A stretch of 64,000 bases of DNA, from assembly GCF_014698735.1 (NCBI RefSeq), contig NZ_JACJTQ010000026.1:20082-84081 (forward strand), given 5' to 3'. Source of the stretch: Anabaena catenula FACHB-362 (GTDB lineage: Bacteria; Cyanobacteriota; Cyanobacteriia; Cyanobacteriales; Nostocaceae). Below the pieces are notes generated by a model. The model worked only from the letters and a program-made list of their open reading frames with translations. It did not search any database and was not told the origin of the DNA. Each line of letters begins with the position of its first letter. Within the stretch, counting starts at the first letter, position 1. Of this stretch, positions 56,201 through 63,961 are shown piece by piece. A program made the translations under genes and the position numbers.

Positions 56201-56267
56201 TCACGAATTAATGGCGGCTAAAGGGCATTATTTCTACCTTTATCAACAGCAAGAAGTCAATTTGTAA
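53262..56267 (+). CDS. Type I secretion ABC exporter with cNMP-binding and inactive C39-like domains
   Basis: The 1001-residue protein has a cyclic-nucleotide-binding-like domain (about 15-135; EPGAIIGEISLLRQ), a linker, a C39-like domain (about 285-405), six membrane helices (about 440-700) and an ATPase domain with Walker A GQSGSGKST, signature LSGGQRQR and Walker B LLVLDEATSALD. In active C39 peptidases the catalytic Cys lies four residues before the second Cys of DCGxAC. Here that position is Ser294 (NSTLAC), and the catalytic His is also missing, so it is a non-cleaving C39-like domain, as in HlyB. That fits an RTX substrate lacking a double-glycine leader. It lies between parvulin and hlyD genes. 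Confidence 0.92.
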   Translation: MTYIKNVFEEFLITVEGFEQLSAAEANNLLSQQQALRYRIGQKIISKEKLPDRIAILYEGRVRLLAYDPQTQLPITLKILEPGAIIGEISLLRQIACETAIASTEVICLTFSTVDYLHLLSQNPAFANARQNSSHLIEIFDVISPQLAQQANAGLNLKEISQQALLGAKIHQLPQGKTPFSQLDSGSIWFVSGGGTVANFPPGSRLESTSAKDVLEVTGNVPARLLGINPIDLLFLDDHQAEPEIPANQRAIIDELEIPYATTEEVFPSPSDTPQVKQKHQNYPFFRGQGELNSTLACFQMLAKHLGIPLRKEVVRRILNEQIKRQTGISFQLCAYLAELIGLRSQLVDVPAASITRIPTPALIQYSDSYAVIYAVDANTVVLGVPSRGIIRCKPGKLLEELETDDSNLQPQARVLLLSATQETPQERFGLRWFLPYLSKYRRVLIEVFIASFFVQLAALANPLVIQLIIDKVIVQNSINTLNVLGVLLLAVGVFEAILTTLRTYLFVDTTNRIDMSLGSQIIDHLLRLPLRYFERRPVGELSTRINELENIRQFLTGTALTVGLDALFSVVYIVVMLFYSWQLTIVGLGTIPLFVVITLIAAPTVSRQLRAKAERNAETQSYLVEVMSGIQTVKAQNIELRSRFSWQERYARFVAAGFKTVITSTLANSTSQFLNKLSSLLVLWVGAYLVLQGELTLGELIAFRIISSYVTSPILRLAQIWQNFQETGLSLERLSDIVDTPQEAEIDKNNIPLPAISGAVKYENVSFRFAPSGPLQLNNVSLDFQAGKFVGIVGQSGSGKSTMMKLLLRLYNIESGRILIDGYDISKVELYSLRRQIGVVPQDPLLFDGTVQENIALTNPEATTEEIIEAARIAVAHEFIMNLPNGYNTRVGERGSALSGGQRQRIAIARSILQKPKLLVLDEATSALDYPTERQIGLNLARAFQGTTVFFITHRLNTVSNADAIIVMDAGRVVEQGSHHELMAAKGHYFYLYQQQEVNL

Positions 56268-56365
56268 TTTTTAGGGGTGGGATTTCCTCACCCTGGAAAT
56301 CACTTATTTAAACTATTGACTTAAATTTTCAATCCCAAACCTCAAATCTAAAATCTAAAATTGTT

Positions 56366-57949
56366 ATGACTCAACTTAATGGTAATCACGTCAACGGTAA
56401 CGGCAACGGCAACGGCAACGGCAACGGAAAAAAGCAAACTGTACAACTACTAACACCTCCAAAAAAGGCTAAAAAAGATTCTTTAATTAATCCTTATAAG
56501 GATAGCTTTGATCAGTCTGTAGTCTTGCGTCAATCTCCCATGTGGTCACGTACCATCATGATCACCTTAATGGGGTTAGCCTGTTTTGGGATTGTGTGGG
56601 CTAATGTTGCGAAAATTGAGCAAACAGTTCCCGCAACAGGTCAATTAAAACCAGAGGGAACAGTCAAAGAAGTACAAGCTCCTATTAGCGGTGTTGTTAA
56701 AGCCGTTTATGTTAAAGATGGACAATCAGTAAAGCCAGGAGATTTACTCTTGACTTTCGATTCTATTGCCACCTTAGCTGAATTAAGTTCGTTAAATAAA
56801 ATTCGCAGCGCCTTAATTCAAGAAAACAATATTTATCGGCGTTTAATGGGAGCAAGTACAGGTATAGAATCAGAATTGGACTTTTTACGGAGTAAATTGC
56901 CAGCCGAAGCTGCTTTTCTTCTCAAAAGTCGAGCCTCATTAGTAGCAGCAAATGAACTACTCCGCGCTCAATTAAGAAATTCAGCACCTAATGCAGGGAA
57001 CGGAATCGATGAAGAACAACTTCTCATCACCGCTAAAACAGAATTAGATTCTCGGTCTGCCGCAGCCAAGTTAGAAGTTGAAAAAACCAGAAAACAACTA
57101 TCTCAAACAATACTAAAAAGGAAAGATACTCAAAATAGTTTGGTAATTCAACAAGGTATTTTAGAGAAACTCAAAATATTAGCAGTAGAAGGGGGAATTT
57201 CTCAGCTTCAATACCTGAATCAGCAACAACAGGTACAAACTCTCAAGGCAGAAATTTCACAATTATTTGAAGAAGAAAAACGCCTCCAGTTTGATATTCA
57301 GAAAGGACAACAGGAAGCAACTAATACAGTAGCAGCTTCTGATAAAAATGTTCTGGATAGGATAGGTGACAACAAAAAACGCATTGCGGAAATTGATAGC
57401 CAGTTTATGAAGGTTGTTCTCGATAACGAGCAGCGTTTGGCAGATATCACCAGCAAGATTTCCCAAACACAATTAAATGTCAAATATCAAGAACTCCGCG
57501 CTCCTGTTGCAGGGACTATATTTGATATGCAAGCTAAAAATCCTGGCTTTGTAGCGAATCCCACACAAAAGCTACTGCAAATCGTGCCAAATGATAAATA
57601 TGTAGCTGAGGTATTTATCACCAATAAAGATATTGGGTTTGTACGCAAAGGCATGAACGTAGATGTGAGAATTGACTCCTTTCCTTTCAGCGAGTTTGGA
57701 GATATCAAAGGTAAGGTGATTGATATTGCTTCAGATGCTTTACCCCCTGATCAAAATCATCAATTTTACAGATTTCCAGCTAGAGTTAGTTTGAATAAAC
57801 AATCCCTGGGAATACAAGGTGGAAGTATCTCTTTACAGTCGGGTATGTCAATTACTGCTAATATTAAAGTGCGTGAAGAACGAACAGTAATGAGTTTGTT
57901 TACTGAGATGTTTACCAAGCAATTAGAGAGTCTGAACGAGGTGCGTTAA
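56366..57949 (+). CDS. HlyD-family membrane fusion protein
   Basis: This 527-residue adaptor links the inner-membrane ABC exporter to an outer-membrane channel. It has a cytosolic N terminus, one membrane helix (about 62-82; TIMITLMGLACFGIVWANV), a biotinyl-lipoyl-like half (VQAPISGVVKAVYVKDGQSV), a long coiled coil (about 210-360) and the returning half (LRAPVAGTIFDMQAKNPGFV). The N terminus has an NG dipeptide tract (residues 8-20) encoded by a GGCAAC hexamer. No TolC gene is in the window, as is usual in cyanobacteria. It follows the exporter gene by 98 bases. Confidence 0.93.
   Translation: MTQLNGNHVNGNGNGNGNGNGKKQTVQLLTPPKKAKKDSLINPYKDSFDQSVVLRQSPMWSRTIMITLMGLACFGIVWANVAKIEQTVPATGQLKPEGTVKEVQAPISGVVKAVYVKDGQSVKPGDLLLTFDSIATLAELSSLNKIRSALIQENNIYRRLMGASTGIESELDFLRSKLPAEAAFLLKSRASLVAANELLRAQLRNSAPNAGNGIDEEQLLITAKTELDSRSAAAKLEVEKTRKQLSQTILKRKDTQNSLVIQQGILEKLKILAVEGGISQLQYLNQQQQVQTLKAEISQLFEEEKRLQFDIQKGQQEATNTVAASDKNVLDRIGDNKKRIAEIDSQFMKVVLDNEQRLADITSKISQTQLNVKYQELRAPVAGTIFDMQAKNPGFVANPTQKLLQIVPNDKYVAEVFITNKDIGFVRKGMNVDVRIDSFPFSEFGDIKGKVIDIASDALPPDQNHQFYRFPARVSLNKQSLGIQGGSISLQSGMSITANIKVREERTVMSLFTEMFTKQLESLNEVR
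56388..56428 (+). repeat. In-frame GGCAAC hexanucleotide repeat in hlyD
   Basis: About six units of AACGGC encode Asn-Gly repeats at the cytosolic N terminus of the HlyD protein. The unit is a multiple of three, so slippage changes only length. Confidence 0.85.
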
Positions 57950-58062
57950 TATTTCAGCAGTCAGCAGTAAAACCAATTTGATGCTGGGCTTTGTAACTAA
58001 TGGATTTTAGACTAAAAATGCGTGATTGCTACGCAGTTACTTTGCAATTAGCAGGTATACAA

Positions 58063-58107
58063 AATTAACTGGAATGATTGGGAATATAACAACCACTCCA
58101 GTTAATT
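58063..58107. terminator. Bidirectional hairpin between hlyD and peroxiredoxin genes
   Basis: Perfect 11-bp arms AATTAACTGGA and TCCAGTTAATT with a 23-base loop lie between two convergent genes, five bases from the peroxiredoxin-like stop. A third copy of TCCAGTTAATT follows directly. Confidence 0.6.
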
Positions 58108-58111
58108 CCAG

Positions 58112-58648
58112 TTAATTAAATTGTTCTAACAATGTCTCCACAGAAGCATTGTGATCTAAGAAGGAAAATAAATGTCGATAGATTAATTTTCCTTCTTGAT
58201 TTAATACAAACTGTGCTGGTAAAGGCGCTCCCAGGGCTTGTCCTACTTGATATGTACGAAATACATAACAACTTGGGTCACTTAACAATGGCATTTTCAA
58301 GTTTAAATCTTTGACCACTACTTGACTTTGCTTTTTGTCAGTACTAGTAATCAACAAAACTTCTATGCCGCGATTTTTAAATTGCTCATATTTTTCATTC
58401 AAATCTTTGATATGTGGATAGCAAAATGGACAATATTGTTTTTCTGTAAAAATCCGCGTAAAGGCGATTAAAACAGGTTGTTTACCTTTTAAATCAGATA
58501 GTTTTAACGTGCGATTATTTGTAATATCTGTCAATTTAAAATCTGGCGTTCCTACTCCCAGTCTGATCTCATCTAATGCTGGTTTTGGTAAAAAATTTCG
58601 GAAGAACCGCTCATTAAATAAACCAGTAAAATCTGTTGAGGTAAGCAT
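58112..58648 (-). CDS. AhpC/TSA-family peroxiredoxin-like protein
   Basis: This thioredoxin-fold protein of 178 residues (ATG at 58648; a TTG upstream would add six) has the AhpC/TSA pattern GTPDFKLTDITNNRTLKLSD, and the active loop is FTEKQYCPFCYPHIKDL, a CxxC. Typical peroxiredoxins have a single Cys in PxxxTxxCP here, so this looks closer to the PrxQ/redoxin-like group with redox-active vicinal Cys. The second half includes PLPAQFVLNQEGKLIYRH, as usual for the fold. It is followed by a true 2-Cys peroxiredoxin gene upstream on the same strand. It probably reduces peroxides or disulfides in the cytosol. Confidence 0.8.
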   Translation of the reverse strand: MLTSTDFTGLFNERFFRNFLPKPALDEIRLGVGTPDFKLTDITNNRTLKLSDLKGKQPVLIAFTRIFTEKQYCPFCYPHIKDLNEKYEQFKNRGIEVLLITSTDKKQSQVVVKDLNLKMPLLSDPSCYVFRTYQVGQALGAPLPAQFVLNQEGKLIYRHLFSFLDHNASVETLLEQFN

Positions 58649-58700
58649 AAAAATTAAATAAGTCAAAGACTAAAAATAAATATCAGGTAGTAAATGAAAA

Positions 58701-58798
58701 GAGGCAGGAGTGATGCAAAGTTTAAATTTTGAATCTTTTAATCCAAAATTCAAAATCTAAAATTCGCTCAAAAGTCAACATTAAAAAACTCCTGCCTC
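58701..58798. repeat. 11-bp inverted repeat GAGGCAGGAGT / ACTCCTGCCTC
   Basis: Perfect arms 76 bases apart lie between the two peroxiredoxin genes; the inner part contains AAAATTCAAAATCTAAAATT-type low-complexity DNA common in the genome. It may be a dispersed repeat or help terminate the upstream gene. Confidence 0.45.
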
Positions 58799-58820
58799 CA
58801 GTATAGCTGCTTGCTACTTC

Positions 58821-59432
58821 CTAAACAGCAGAGAAGTAAATTTTGGACTTCACTGGATCAGGATTCATAGTTTTGTCACCTGGTTGCCAACCTGCGGGGC
58901 AAACTTCATCGGGGTGAGACTGAACGTACTGAAGTGCTTGTAGTGTTCGCAGGGTTTCATCAACACTGCGACCAAAGGCTAGGTTGTTGATGGTAGCGTG
59001 TTGGAGAACACCATCTTTATCAATGATAAACAGACCACGCAAAGCAATACCAGCTGCTGGGTCGAGGACATTGTAATCGCTACTAATTTCTTTCTTGATG
59101 TCAGAAACTAGGGGATAATTTAAGTCACCGACACCACCAGATTTGCGATCTGTTTGAATCCAAGCTAGGTGAGAAAACTCACTATCAACAGAAACACCGA
59201 GTACTTCCGTGTTAAGCTTCTTGAATTCTTCGTAGCGATCGCTAAATGCTGTGATTTCAGTGGGGCAAACAAAGGTAAAGTCTAAGGGGTAAAAAAACAG
59301 GACGACATACTTGCCGCGATAGTCGGAAAGTTTAATGGTCTTAAATTCTTGATCTACTACAGCTGTTGCTGTAAAGTCTGGAGCCTGTTGGCCAACGCGG
59401 AGGCATCCTTCTGTTCCGTAAGTAAGGGTCAT
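58821..59432 (-). CDS. Typical 2-Cys peroxiredoxin
   Basis: This 203-residue peroxidase reduces H2O2 and alkyl hydroperoxides using thioredoxin or NTRC. The peroxidatic Cys is in [16 protein letters not shown] and the resolving Cys is in [12 protein letters not shown]; both are intact, with the conserved Thr and Arg ([10 protein letters not shown]). The [16 protein letters not shown] loop and C-terminal YF motif are those of the overoxidation-sensitive chloroplast-like class. It is divergent from the debranching-type enzyme at 59571, sharing a 138-base promoter region with a palindrome at 59536. Confidence 0.95.
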   Translation of the reverse strand: MTLTYGTEGCLRVGQQAPDFTATAVVDQEFKTIKLSDYRGKYVVLFFYPLDFTFVCPTEITAFSDRYEEFKKLNTEVLGVSVDSEFSHLAWIQTDRKSGGVGDLNYPLVSDIKKEISSDYNVLDPAAGIALRGLFIIDKDGVLQHATINNLAFGRSVDETLRTLQALQYVQSHPDEVCPAGWQPGDKTMNPDPVKSKIYFSAV

Positions 59433-59535
59433 TAACCTAGTTCTCCTTCAACTTATATCCATTTTTTAGCGTTGGAATTCGGGTCAGTCAAAACTCACCC
59501 AGCCAAGCTGTCACAGTTTAATTACGATCTATTAC

Positions 59536-59550
59536 GACTATATCATAGTC
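59536..59550. promoter_or_regulatory. Palindrome in the divergent peroxiredoxin/debranching-enzyme promoter
   Basis: GACTAT-ATC-ATAGTC is a perfect 6-bp inverted repeat with a 3-base centre, 21 bases before the plus-strand start. It is a candidate operator; I do not assign a regulator. Confidence 0.35.
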
Positions 59551-59570
59551 ATAACGATTTTGAGTAGCTA

Positions 59571-61661
59571 ATGACTGATTTAGACACAAGAGAATGGTTA
59601 CTTACCAATGGCTTGGGTAGTTTTGCCAGTGGTACAGTTTCTGATGTTCGGACACGAACTTATCATGGTTGGTTGTTTGCCGCTATAAATCCCCCTGCTG
59701 GACGAAAATTACTGCTTTCTCACTTGGAAGCAAGTCTGGAAATACCAGGAAAAGTCATAGCACTGGGAACAAATTTTTGGGGTAGTGGTCAAATTGAACC
59801 AACAGGCTATAAACTGCTGCACAATTTTGATATTAACCCGGTTCCCAAATGGGTTTGGGGTGAGGAGAATTGGCAGTTAAGTAGACAGTTGGTGATGCCT
59901 TATGGGTGGGTAGGGGAAGGTAGGGAGAAGAAATTACCAATGCTCAATGCCCAAAGAACTTTAATCCAGTATCGCTATGAGGGTAAGGATGTAGGGATTT
60001 TAAGGTTAAGACTGTTAATAGGCGATCGCAATTTTCATCATCAGCAAACTGAAAGCGAGAAATTACAATTTTCCCAATTGGTCAGTCAACATTTAGTTTG
60101 TCTACAAGCGAACTTTGGTGGCGAATTTGGTACACCTTGGCATTTGCGTTGGACACAAGGAGAATATCAAGCAGATGGCGTTTGGTACTGGAATTATGGT
60201 TTACCAGAAGAAACAAAACGGGGATTAGGCGATCGAGAAGACCTCTATAGTCCCGGTTATTTAATAGCTAATCTCCAACCAGGAGATACAGTCACCCTAG
60301 AAGCAAAAGTAGGTTTACCCAATCCTCAACAACCGATGCTCTCCCCTGAAAGCTTTGCAGAGGCCGTAGAGGCAGAACAAGAAAGACTAGCTCAGATTTT
60401 CGGCTGGAGGCTAGAAGAAGCAGGGGAGCAGGGAGCAGGGGGCAGGGGAAGCAGGGGAGCAGGGGAGCAGGGGGAAAAAAACCAATTACCAATTACCAAT
60501 CACCAGTCCCGAATTTGGCAACAACTACTTAAAGCCAGTGATCAATTTATTGTCTATCGTGCTTCCATTGCCGGGCCGACAGTAATTGCTGGATATCACT
60601 GGTTTAATGATTGGGGACGAGATACCTTGATTGCTTTACCGGGATTGACACTAGTTACACAGCGCTTTGATTTAGCTAAAGGTATATTAAAAACTTTTGG
60701 GCGTTACTGTCGTCATGGACTGATTCCCAATGCCTTTCCCAATGCTGACAGCGAACCGTTTTACAACAGTATTGATGCAGCTTTGTGGTGGATTGAAACT
60801 TTAGGACTTTATTTAGAAGCTACTCAAGATTGGCAGTTTTTAGTAGAGCAATTCCCAATGGTGCAGCAAATTCACAAAGCCTTTGTTGGTGGTACTCGCT
60901 ACAATATCCAGGTGGATGCCATTGATGGGCTAATTTGTTGGGATGCTAATGGTGTGGCTCTTACCTGGATGGATGTGGTCATTGGGGGATTACCTATTAC
61001 TCCCCGTCGTGGTAAGCCAGTAGAAATCAATGCTTTATGGTATTCAGCTTTATGTTGGTTGAGTCAATGGGCAGAACGTTTGAGCCAAATAGATTTAGGC
61101 AATTCTGTACGTTTAAATAATCAAGCCCAACGCTATGGACAGCAAGCAGAACAGGTAAAAGCTTCGTTGCAAAAGTTCTGGAATCCCCAGTTAGGCTATT
61201 TTTACGACTTCATTGCTCCAGATGATGGACGGAATTCGCAAATTCGCCCTAATGCTGTTTTGGCATTATCTTTGCATCATTGCGGTTTTTCTGAGCAGCA
61301 AGGTCGTCAAGTATTAGATTTGGCTACTTCCTGTTTGTTGACTCCCTATGGGTTGCGTAGTCTTGATCCAGGTGATCCAGAATATGTAGGCATATATGAG
61401 GGGAATTCAGAAAAGCGCGATCGCTCTTATCATCAAGGTACTGTCTGGACTTGGTTGATTGGTGCTTATATCCGGGCTTGGGAACGTTTTTACCCAGAGG
61501 AAACATTACCTTTTAATTGGGAACCGCTAATTAATCATTTTCTCTCTAGTGCTTGTATAAATTCAATCGCGGAAATTTTTGATGGTGATGCACCGCATAT
61601 ATCTAGGGGTGCGATCGCTCAAGCTTGGTCTGTGGCTGAGGTGATTCGGCATTTTAGATGA
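59571..61661 (+). CDS. Amylo-alpha-1,6-glucosidase-type glycogen debranching enzyme
   Basis: This 696-residue cytosolic enzyme has an N-terminal GDE_N-like domain (EWLLTNGLGSFASGTVSDVR, RTYHGWLFAA) and a C-terminal (alpha/alpha)6 catalytic domain (YHWFNDWGRDTLIALPGLTL, LIPNAFPNADSEPFYNSIDA, RSYHQGTVWTWLIGAY). It removes alpha-1,6 branches of glycogen. Between the domains, residues about 282-313 are Gly/Gln/Arg-rich (EQGAGGRGSRGAGEQG), then QLPITNHQ. The DNA there is AGCAGGGG and CCAATTA tandem repeat, as found between genes elsewhere, so a repeat has been inserted in frame. The ATG at 59571 follows a 138-base divergent promoter. Confidence 0.9.
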   Translation: MTDLDTREWLLTNGLGSFASGTVSDVRTRTYHGWLFAAINPPAGRKLLLSHLEASLEIPGKVIALGTNFWGSGQIEPTGYKLLHNFDINPVPKWVWGEENWQLSRQLVMPYGWVGEGREKKLPMLNAQRTLIQYRYEGKDVGILRLRLLIGDRNFHHQQTESEKLQFSQLVSQHLVCLQANFGGEFGTPWHLRWTQGEYQADGVWYWNYGLPEETKRGLGDREDLYSPGYLIANLQPGDTVTLEAKVGLPNPQQPMLSPESFAEAVEAEQERLAQIFGWRLEEAGEQGAGGRGSRGAGEQGEKNQLPITNHQSRIWQQLLKASDQFIVYRASIAGPTVIAGYHWFNDWGRDTLIALPGLTLVTQRFDLAKGILKTFGRYCRHGLIPNAFPNADSEPFYNSIDAALWWIETLGLYLEATQDWQFLVEQFPMVQQIHKAFVGGTRYNIQVDAIDGLICWDANGVALTWMDVVIGGLPITPRRGKPVEINALWYSALCWLSQWAERLSQIDLGNSVRLNNQAQRYGQQAEQVKASLQKFWNPQLGYFYDFIAPDDGRNSQIRPNAVLALSLHHCGFSEQQGRQVLDLATSCLLTPYGLRSLDPGDPEYVGIYEGNSEKRDRSYHQGTVWTWLIGAYIRAWERFYPEETLPFNWEPLINHFLSSACINSIAEIFDGDAPHISRGAIAQAWSVAEVIRHFR
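60415..60512. repeat. Intergenic-type repeat inserted in frame in the debranching gene
   Basis: Degenerate AGCAGGGG units (60418-60475) are followed by an ACCAATT heptamer array (60480-60500). The same AGCAGGGGAGCAGGGAG string occurs between genes at 2563-2580. Confidence 0.8.
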
Positions 61662-61710
61662 TTGGATTTGATCAGCGATAGCACTTCTGACTTCTTCCAG
61701 CTTGCTCTAC

Positions 61711-62625
61711 CTAAACCTTGAACTTACCTTCAGCAAAATCAAGTTTAAACTGCTCCAAACAGCTTTCTAATCGGGTCAACATTTCCTCAATACGAGCATC
61801 ACTACTCAGAATGGGCTTGGCTGTTTTTACCAACTTAGACAGTTCCTGTGCTGTTTTTTGTTGTCTTAGCCACTCTTGTATTCGTCGGGCTGGAGTTAGG
61901 AGATGATCCCACGGACTAGAAGTATTGACTTTAGCCCATCCACCTGTTGAAGAACGAGGTTGATAGAAGCGTCCAAGGGAATAAGGCTGATACTCAAGCT
62001 GCATGGAAGCACACCAATCTTGCCACTTGATGGGCAGAATTGAAGAATTTGTCTTGACTGGAATCCACGGTGTTCTTAGGGCATCTGCAACGATCGCTCC
62101 ATGCATTGCTTCACAAATAAGTACTTCTGTTTGCTGAATTTTTGTCAAAATATCCTGTATTTCCCAGGACGGACTGATATAGCCAAACCCCAGTTGATCA
62201 CAAACCCTTTGCCAGCCATCTCCTGCCAAATCGTAGTGAGGCATATAGGAGAATTTATATTTCTTAGCAACCGAATTTTGATCAATTAACTTACGTAGTA
62301 AGAGTGCGCCATCGGTAATTGCCAAATTGCTGCTCACATTCAGGCTTTGTGCTGAGATTGGTCCTCGTAAACAGTAGATGTGGTAAGACTCATCAATAAT
62401 AGGTATATCTTTTCCATAACCTACACCAGTGCTAAAGATAACTCTATGTTTTGCCTGAGGAGTGCGTCTTGGCAGTGCGTCATTAATTAAAGTACCAATA
62501 CCAATAAAAGCAGAACTGGGATCTTCATCCAAAATCCCTGGAAGCAGCTGCTCCCACATCCAAGGATTAAGCGCATCTCCAAAATTTTGCCTGCCCTCTG
62601 GATACTTGCAATAGTAAAGTTTCAT
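61711..62625 (-). CDS. Polysaccharide pyruvyl transferase-family protein
   Basis: The 304-residue protein matches the polysaccharide pyruvyl transferase family (EpsO/CsaB-like), which adds pyruvate ketals to exopolysaccharide or cell-wall sugars. Motifs include QNFGDALNPWMWEQL, a TGVGYG glycine motif, CLRGPISAQSLNVSSNLAIT (RGP/S motif) and EAMHGAIVADALRTPWIP, where the conserved His-Gly is. The ATG at 62625 (MKLYYCKYPEG) is chosen; the frame stays open to 62676, but upstream residues are low complexity. A C-terminal helical segment (about 250-300) may mediate contacts. The sugar substrate is unknown. Confidence 0.83.
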   Translation of the reverse strand: MKLYYCKYPEGRQNFGDALNPWMWEQLLPGILDEDPSSAFIGIGTLINDALPRRTPQAKHRVIFSTGVGYGKDIPIIDESYHIYCLRGPISAQSLNVSSNLAITDGALLLRKLIDQNSVAKKYKFSYMPHYDLAGDGWQRVCDQLGFGYISPSWEIQDILTKIQQTEVLICEAMHGAIVADALRTPWIPVKTNSSILPIKWQDWCASMQLEYQPYSLGRFYQPRSSTGGWAKVNTSSPWDHLLTPARRIQEWLRQQKTAQELSKLVKTAKPILSSDARIEEMLTRLESCLEQFKLDFAEGKFKV

Positions 62626-62676
62626 CGTTAACAGAATAGAAGATTTTTTCCTGTTTATAGTATCATAAAATACCAT

Positions 62677-62835
62677 TATCCTGTAAATCCTTTAATCCTG
62701 GATATCCTGATATGGCTTGCGCCACGCTACGCTATCAGACAATTAAATATTAATAAAATCCGGTGCATTACATTTCATTAACGCACCCTACAGGATGAGC
62801 GATGCTTTCGGCAAGCGTAGCTATCGCTTTTAGTA
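62677..62835. repeat. Cluster of small dispersed repeats
   Basis: It contains ATCCTTTAATCCTGGATATC (also at 63780-63803), GGCTTGCGCCACGCTACGCT, GGTGCATTACATTTCATTAACGCACCCTAC-type sequence (also at 63833-63862) and GCTTTCGGCAAGCGTAGC, all palindromic or shared with the right edge. Confidence 0.65.
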
Positions 62836-62889
62836 ATGAGTAATTTTCCAACCCTTTGCCAAAATCGTTTTTTCCTAGAGATAAATTTT

Positions 62890-63327
62890 CTAATCCTCCC
62901 AAAGTGTATAGATTTCTTCAAAAACCTCATCCCAACTTAAAGCAATAATTTCTGGTTTTTTACCCATTTCATCTCTAGCATCCTGTTTCGCAGATGTAAA
63001 ACACTTATCCCAAATTGACTCTAAAAACTCTCGATTGAGACTTGGCATTTCCTCTTGACTATCGGCAATTTCTCGCCTTGCTGAACGAATAGAAATCACC
63101 CAACTAGGACTACGTTTTTCTGTTTGACATTTCCACTTAATTATATGCAGCATCAGTCGAGTTAATTGACTAATCACTGCCCTTTTTTCAGATCGCCCCA
63201 TTGACTCTAATAAATTCTCCAAAATGTCATCAACCTCTGTCATTTTTCCCTCCTGTAGCAATTGCTTTGCCTTTACCACAGCTAAGTATGGCGATTGAAA
63301 TACCAGTTTATTCCATGCTGCTGTCAT
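62890..63327 (-). CDS. DUF29-family protein, function unknown
   Basis: This 145-residue helical protein has the classic DUF29 layout: a short N-terminal helix (VKAKQLLQEGKMTEVDDILE), then ENLLESMGRSEKRAVISQL, LTRLMLHIIKWKCQTEKRSP, SWVISIRSARREI and a final EEIYTLWED. It is about the usual size. It is more typical than the DUF29-like protein at 22265. The function is unknown; these genes spread widely in cyanobacteria, often near repeats. It lies between the pyruvyl transferase gene and a repeat array, transcribed leftward. Confidence 0.8.
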   Translation of the reverse strand: MTAAWNKLVFQSPYLAVVKAKQLLQEGKMTEVDDILENLLESMGRSEKRAVISQLTRLMLHIIKWKCQTEKRSPSWVISIRSARREIADSQEEMPSLNREFLESIWDKCFTSAKQDARDEMGKKPEIIALSWDEVFEEIYTLWED

Positions 63328-63890
63328 GATTTATTACCTCTCTAGTATCGAGTAAACCTGTAGCCTGTAATTATTTTCCACAATAAGTTAAAGTAATTAG
63401 CAAATATGGTAATTTCATATCCTTTAATTTTAGCTAAAAAATTCGTGATTTTTTCTACTGTCTGAATGAGGATTTTAGTAACTTCAGGATAAAGATATGA
63501 AAATTAATCCTGAAAATCCTTTTTTGTCAGAATCAGGATGCTCAGGATTTGAGGATGTACAGGATGATTTTTTAATATTAATCTACATTTTCAGAAATTA
63601 CGATAATTTAAACACCCCAGAATATCAATATCAAATATAATCCTGTTAATCCTTTTTTGTCAGAATCAGGATGCTCAGGATTTGAGGATGTACAGGATGA
63701 TTTTTTAATATTAATCTACATCTTCTGAAATCGCAGTAATTCAAATATCCCATAATATCAAACTCAAATATAATCCTGTTAATCCTTTAATCCTGGATAT
63801 CCTGATTCTGACAGTTAATTTTCATAAAAAACGGTGCATTACATTTCATTAACGCACCCTACAATATTAGCGATCGCACTGTCAAACATA
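63328..63890. repeat. Intergenic repeat array upstream of a probable insertion sequence
   Basis: A unit of about 136 bases occurs at 63505-63596 and 63640-63729 with a partial third copy at 63772-63811. Each unit holds TCAGAATCAGGATGCTCAGG and ACAGGATGATTTTTTAATAT. The array is followed by the CATTACATTTCATTAACGCA repeat. There is no ORF. The AGGAT-rich core is a cyanobacterial low-complexity repeat. Confidence 0.75.
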
Positions 63891-63961
63891 GATTAGACAT
63901 CTCCGAAAAAGAATTAAATTATGGTATAAGAATATAAAAGTGTATTTTTTGGTAAGACGTT

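Noticed and set aside
63505..63811. Possible CRISPR array near the right edge
   Set aside because: The units are about 136 bases, with similar intervening DNA and no unique spacers.
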